This document shows, piece after piece, positions 3,470 to 5,821 of a stretch of DNA of 5,821 nucleotides. Each line of letters starts with the position of its first letter. The stretch's first letter is position 1. The notes under the pieces are model-generated. The model was not told the DNA's origin. It searched no databases and saw only the letters and a program-made list of their open reading frames with translations. The stretch spans positions 1 to 5,821 of the forward strand of contig JAAZOE010000141.1 in assembly GCA_012797915.1 (NCBI GenBank). Reading direction: 5' to 3'. Both the position numbers and the translations under genes were made by a program. The stretch comes from Candidatus Zixiibacteriota bacterium (GTDB lineage: Bacteria > Zixibacteria > MSB-5A5 > GN15 > JAAZOE01).

Positions 3470-5821
3470 CCGCCCGTCGGTTCCTCGAAGGCCGTTGTCC
3501 CGCCGCGACGTGTGAAATCGACCTGGCCGCGGCCTGTCACAAGCTTATTCTGGAAACCGGCCGACGGTCGTTTGCCGACGCGGTCGCTTTGGCCCGGACC
3601 TTCGTCCGGAGATCGACCCGATCTTCGCCGGATGTGCGTCTGGTTGCTTTCCGAGCCATGGCATGGACCCTGCATTTGAGCGGCCGGCACGCCGACGCCC
3701 TGAGATACTACCTCCGGGCACGGGCGATATGTCGAAGTGACAGGCTAACGCGCGCGCGAATCGACCGCGCCCTGGTCGATGTCTATATGTATACCGGGCA
3801 GATGGCCGATGCCCGAAAATCGGCCCGGTCGGCATTGTCCGTATTCAAACGGCTCGGTGCCGCCGATGACCTCGCTCAAACGCAGGTGAACTATGGAAAC
3901 CTGCTTCACCGGCAGGACCGCCACCGGGAAGCGGAAAGGTTATATCGTCGGGCGGCGGCGCATTTCGCCGCCACCGGCGACCAATTGGCGGAAGCCCGTT
4001 GTCAGTACAATCGAGCCAATACGCTGGTCCAGTTATTCAATATGCCGGAGGCGGAACGTTTGTACCGTCAGGCGATTTCGGTCTACGACGAAGCGGGTTA
4101 TGAGTTGGATGCCTGCGATGCCCGGTATGGTCTGGCCTGGCTGTACATGCTGTCGGGGAAATTTCATGTCGCTTTGATCGAACTGACCGCTTGCGAACAG
4201 AAATATCATGCGGCCGGCGATCCGAGGGGTGAAGCTTTATGTCTTCTGGACCGGGCGGAAGTGTATATCGGCCTGGGGCTGTATGCTGATGCGTTGACGG
4301 CGGCCAGGACCGCGGAAAAAAGATTCGGTCGGCTGAAAATACGGTACGAAAAATCGAAGGCGGCGCTTTTCCGCGGCCAGGCGGCGGCGGCGCTGGGAAG
4401 GAAATCCGAGGCGGTCCGTTCGCGGCAGGGAGCGGAGCGGGGTTTTACGGGAGAGGGAAATCATGGTTTTTTGGGGGCGACGCGCCTTTTGGGGGCCGAG
4501 CTAGCCGGCCCCAATGGGCGCATTCGCCGCAGGGAACTGGCCGCTGCCCGTCGGCATTTTGCCCAGGCCCAGTTGCCATACTGGGCGGCCATGTGCGACC
4601 TGTACGAAATAGCCGGGGGTGTTCGCTCGGCGCCGCTATTGGAGCGGATTGGCCGCAATCGGGCCGTTCACGTTGTGCCGCATCTCTATGCCTTATGGCA
4701 GACGACACTCGGCGATCAAGCATATCTTCGGCACCGCATCGATCAGGCGCGACGGTGCTGGCGGCTGGCGGCGGACCGACTCGACGGTGTCCGAGCCCAA
4801 TTGCCTCCGCTGGAATTGCGGGGCGCCTATCGGCGTCGCCACCGCCTGCCGCACCCGCGGCTCATCGCGCTTGATATTGACGACAATCCCGGCGATGCCG
4901 CGGTCTGGTCGGAACGTTACAAAACGGCGGGGGTATGGGCGCCGCTGGCCGAAGCAGGTCCGTCGATCGGCGCGCGACGGTCCATCGAGCGGAGCCTGCA
5001 AGAACTGGCCATGCATATCGGCGCCCTGGGGAGTCATGGATCGGGCTCGCGCGGCGCGACCGATGCCGCGATGTCATCCCCACGCCCGCCGGTGAACCTT
5101 TATCGACGGGTGCGTGAAGAATTGATGGCGTTGGAATCCGTCGGCGGGAACATTCCCACGTTTGTCGTCCTGCGGCGGATGATCACGGCCGTTTCCCACC
5201 TCCGTCCGGTCATTCAATTCCATTGCGCCACCGACGATATCATCGCCTTCGTGCATCGGAACGGAACGACCCGGGTCTGCCGCTTCCCGGGCGGAGTATC
5301 GCGCCTGGCCGAAGATATGAGCAAATGGCGCTTCATCCTGGAAGGGCAATTGCTGAGCACCGCCGTCGATTCCGCCGTTTCCGTCGCGGAAATGGCGCTT
5401 TGGGGGGATATCGGCGAATGGCTCTGGTCACCATTGGAGATCGTCCGTGATGAACCGGAAATCCTCATCCTGCCCGAGGGTGATTTATCCAACCTGCCGT
5501 GGCCGGCGTTGATGGTCGACGGACGGGCTCTGGCCGAACGACACCGTTTTGTCTTGTCGCCAAGCCTTCGTCATTTTCATGCGGCCACCGGAATGCGGGC
5601 GGAGGGCCGGCAGTTTCAGATTTTCCGCGGGGCCACCGCCGGTCTCCCCGAGACTGACCGGGAAATCATGGCCTTGTCGTCCTTGTTCGGTCCGGATGCG
5701 GAAGTCCATGATCCTTGTCGCCGGGAAGACTGGCCGTCGCGGGGGGAGGCTTTCGGATGGCATTTCGTCGGACACGCCTCCGTCCGGGCTGACAACCCGT
5801 TTTATTCCTGCCTTCATCTCG
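3445..5821 (+). CDS. TPR-CHAT protein, caspase-like protease (3' end beyond window)
   Basis: One uninterrupted frame of 792 codons reaches the right edge. Residues about 63-340 hold roughly seven helical TPR-like repeats with a 38-40 residue period (for example AERLYRRAAAHFAATGD and AERLYRQAISVYDEAGY), a likely sensing or partner-binding scaffold. A degenerate helical part follows (about 353-500), with AAVWSERYKTAG as is typical just before CHAT domains, then a Gly/Ser-rich linker (about 528-549). The CHAT domain starts near 552 and shows ILPEGDLSNLPWPAL (674-688), a downstream SPSLRHF segment and HFVGHAS (773-779), with H777 as the expected catalytic His. The catalytic Cys motif should lie past the window, so activity cannot be confirmed. 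No signal peptide or membrane segment is seen, so it is cytoplasmic. The start is taken as TTG 3445 because GGAG lies five bases upstream; ATG 3370 is an alternative. It overlaps the anti-sigma gene by 25 bases. The likely role is a signal-activated protease acting on the anti-sigma factor or another partner, which is inference. Confidence 0.9.
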   Translation, partial: MEEEKLKITARRFLEGRCPAATCEIDLAAACHKLILETGRRSFADAVALARTFVRRSTRSSPDVRLVAFRAMAWTLHLSGRHADALRYYLRARAICRSDRLTRARIDRALVDVYMYTGQMADARKSARSALSVFKRLGAADDLAQTQVNYGNLLHRQDRHREAERLYRRAAAHFAATGDQLAEARCQYNRANTLVQLFNMPEAERLYRQAISVYDEAGYELDACDARYGLAWLYMLSGKFHVALIELTACEQKYHAAGDPRGEALCLLDRAEVYIGLGLYADALTAARTAEKRFGRLKIRYEKSKAALFRGQAAAALGRKSEAVRSRQGAERGFTGEGNHGFLGATRLLGAELAGPNGRIRRRELAAARRHFAQAQLPYWAAMCDLYEIAGGVRSAPLLERIGRNRAVHVVPHLYALWQTTLGDQAYLRHRIDQARRCWRLAADRLDGVRAQLPPLELRGAYRRRHRLPHPRLIALDIDDNPGDAAVWSERYKTAGVWAPLAEAGPSIGARRSIERSLQELAMHIGALGSHGSGSRGATDAAMSSPRPPVNLYRRVREELMALESVGGNIPTFVVLRRMITAVSHLRPVIQFHCATDDIIAFVHRNGTTRVCRFPGGVSRLAEDMSKWRFILEGQLLSTAVDSAVSVAEMALWGDIGEWLWSPLEIVRDEPEILILPEGDLSNLPWPALMVDGRALAERHRFVLSPSLRHFHAATGMRAEGRQFQIFRGATAGLPETDREIMALSSLFGPDAEVHDPCRREDWPSRGEAFGWHFVGHASVRADNPFYSCLHL

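Noticed and set aside
3445..5821. Many short ORFs on both strands across the CHAT gene
   Set aside because: One continuous frame with TPR repeats and CHAT motifs explains the whole stretch; the short frames are Arg/Pro-rich shadows without family motifs.
1..5821. CRISPR array, tRNA, rRNA or insertion sequence, looked for because of the Craspase-like gene set
   Set aside because: No regularly spaced identical repeats, no tRNA or rRNA signatures, and no transposase or terminal inverted repeats were seen in the window.

Overview
This GC-rich window carries two divergent transcription units that face each other across an intergenic region of about 420 bases. The minus-strand unit is one complete gene (59-1864) for a secreted subtilisin-family protease. 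It ends in a FlgD-like, T9SS type A-like sorting domain with the signature LYQNYPNPFNPATTISF. That tail, together with the overall style of the proteins, suggests a bacterium of the FCB assemblage, such as Zixibacteria, Calditrichota, Ignavibacteria or Latescibacteria. I cannot name the lineage from sequence alone.

The plus-strand unit is a tight operon. It has an ECF-type sigma factor (2286-2870), a zinc-binding (ZAS-type) anti-sigma factor (best read as 2897-3469) and a large TPR-CHAT protein (from 3445, running off the right edge). The sigma gene may be preceded by a 40-codon leader ORF (2159-2281). The CHAT domain is a caspase-like cysteine protease fold. Its His motif is visible at the very end of the window, but the catalytic Cys should lie beyond it. 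The anti-sigma gene is easy to mis-annotate. Its HxxxCxxC zinc motif lies upstream of the first canonical start codon in its frame (GTG 2999), and no ATG, GTG or TTG occurs in that frame from the previous stop (2732) to 2999. A strong Shine-Dalgarno site (AAGGAG, 2884-2889) points instead to a non-canonical ACG start at 2897.

Layout: 2-31 perfect hairpin, probable terminator of the protease gene; 59-1864 protease (-); 1865-2285 divergent control region with a direct repeat, a short dyad and a possible leader ORF; 2286-2870 sigma; 2897-3469 anti-sigma; 3445-5821+ TPR-CHAT. The last two genes overlap by 25 bases, so the CHAT protein is probably translationally coupled to the anti-sigma factor.

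My working model is inference. The sigma factor is held by the soluble zinc anti-sigma factor, and the TPR region of the CHAT protein senses a signal and turns on its protease. The protease then cleaves the anti-sigma factor or another partner, and the freed sigma factor reprograms transcription, possibly including the divergent secreted protease. This resembles the sigma/Csx30/TPR-CHAT (Csx29) part of type III-E CRISPR 'Craspase' loci, but no CRISPR component is visible here.
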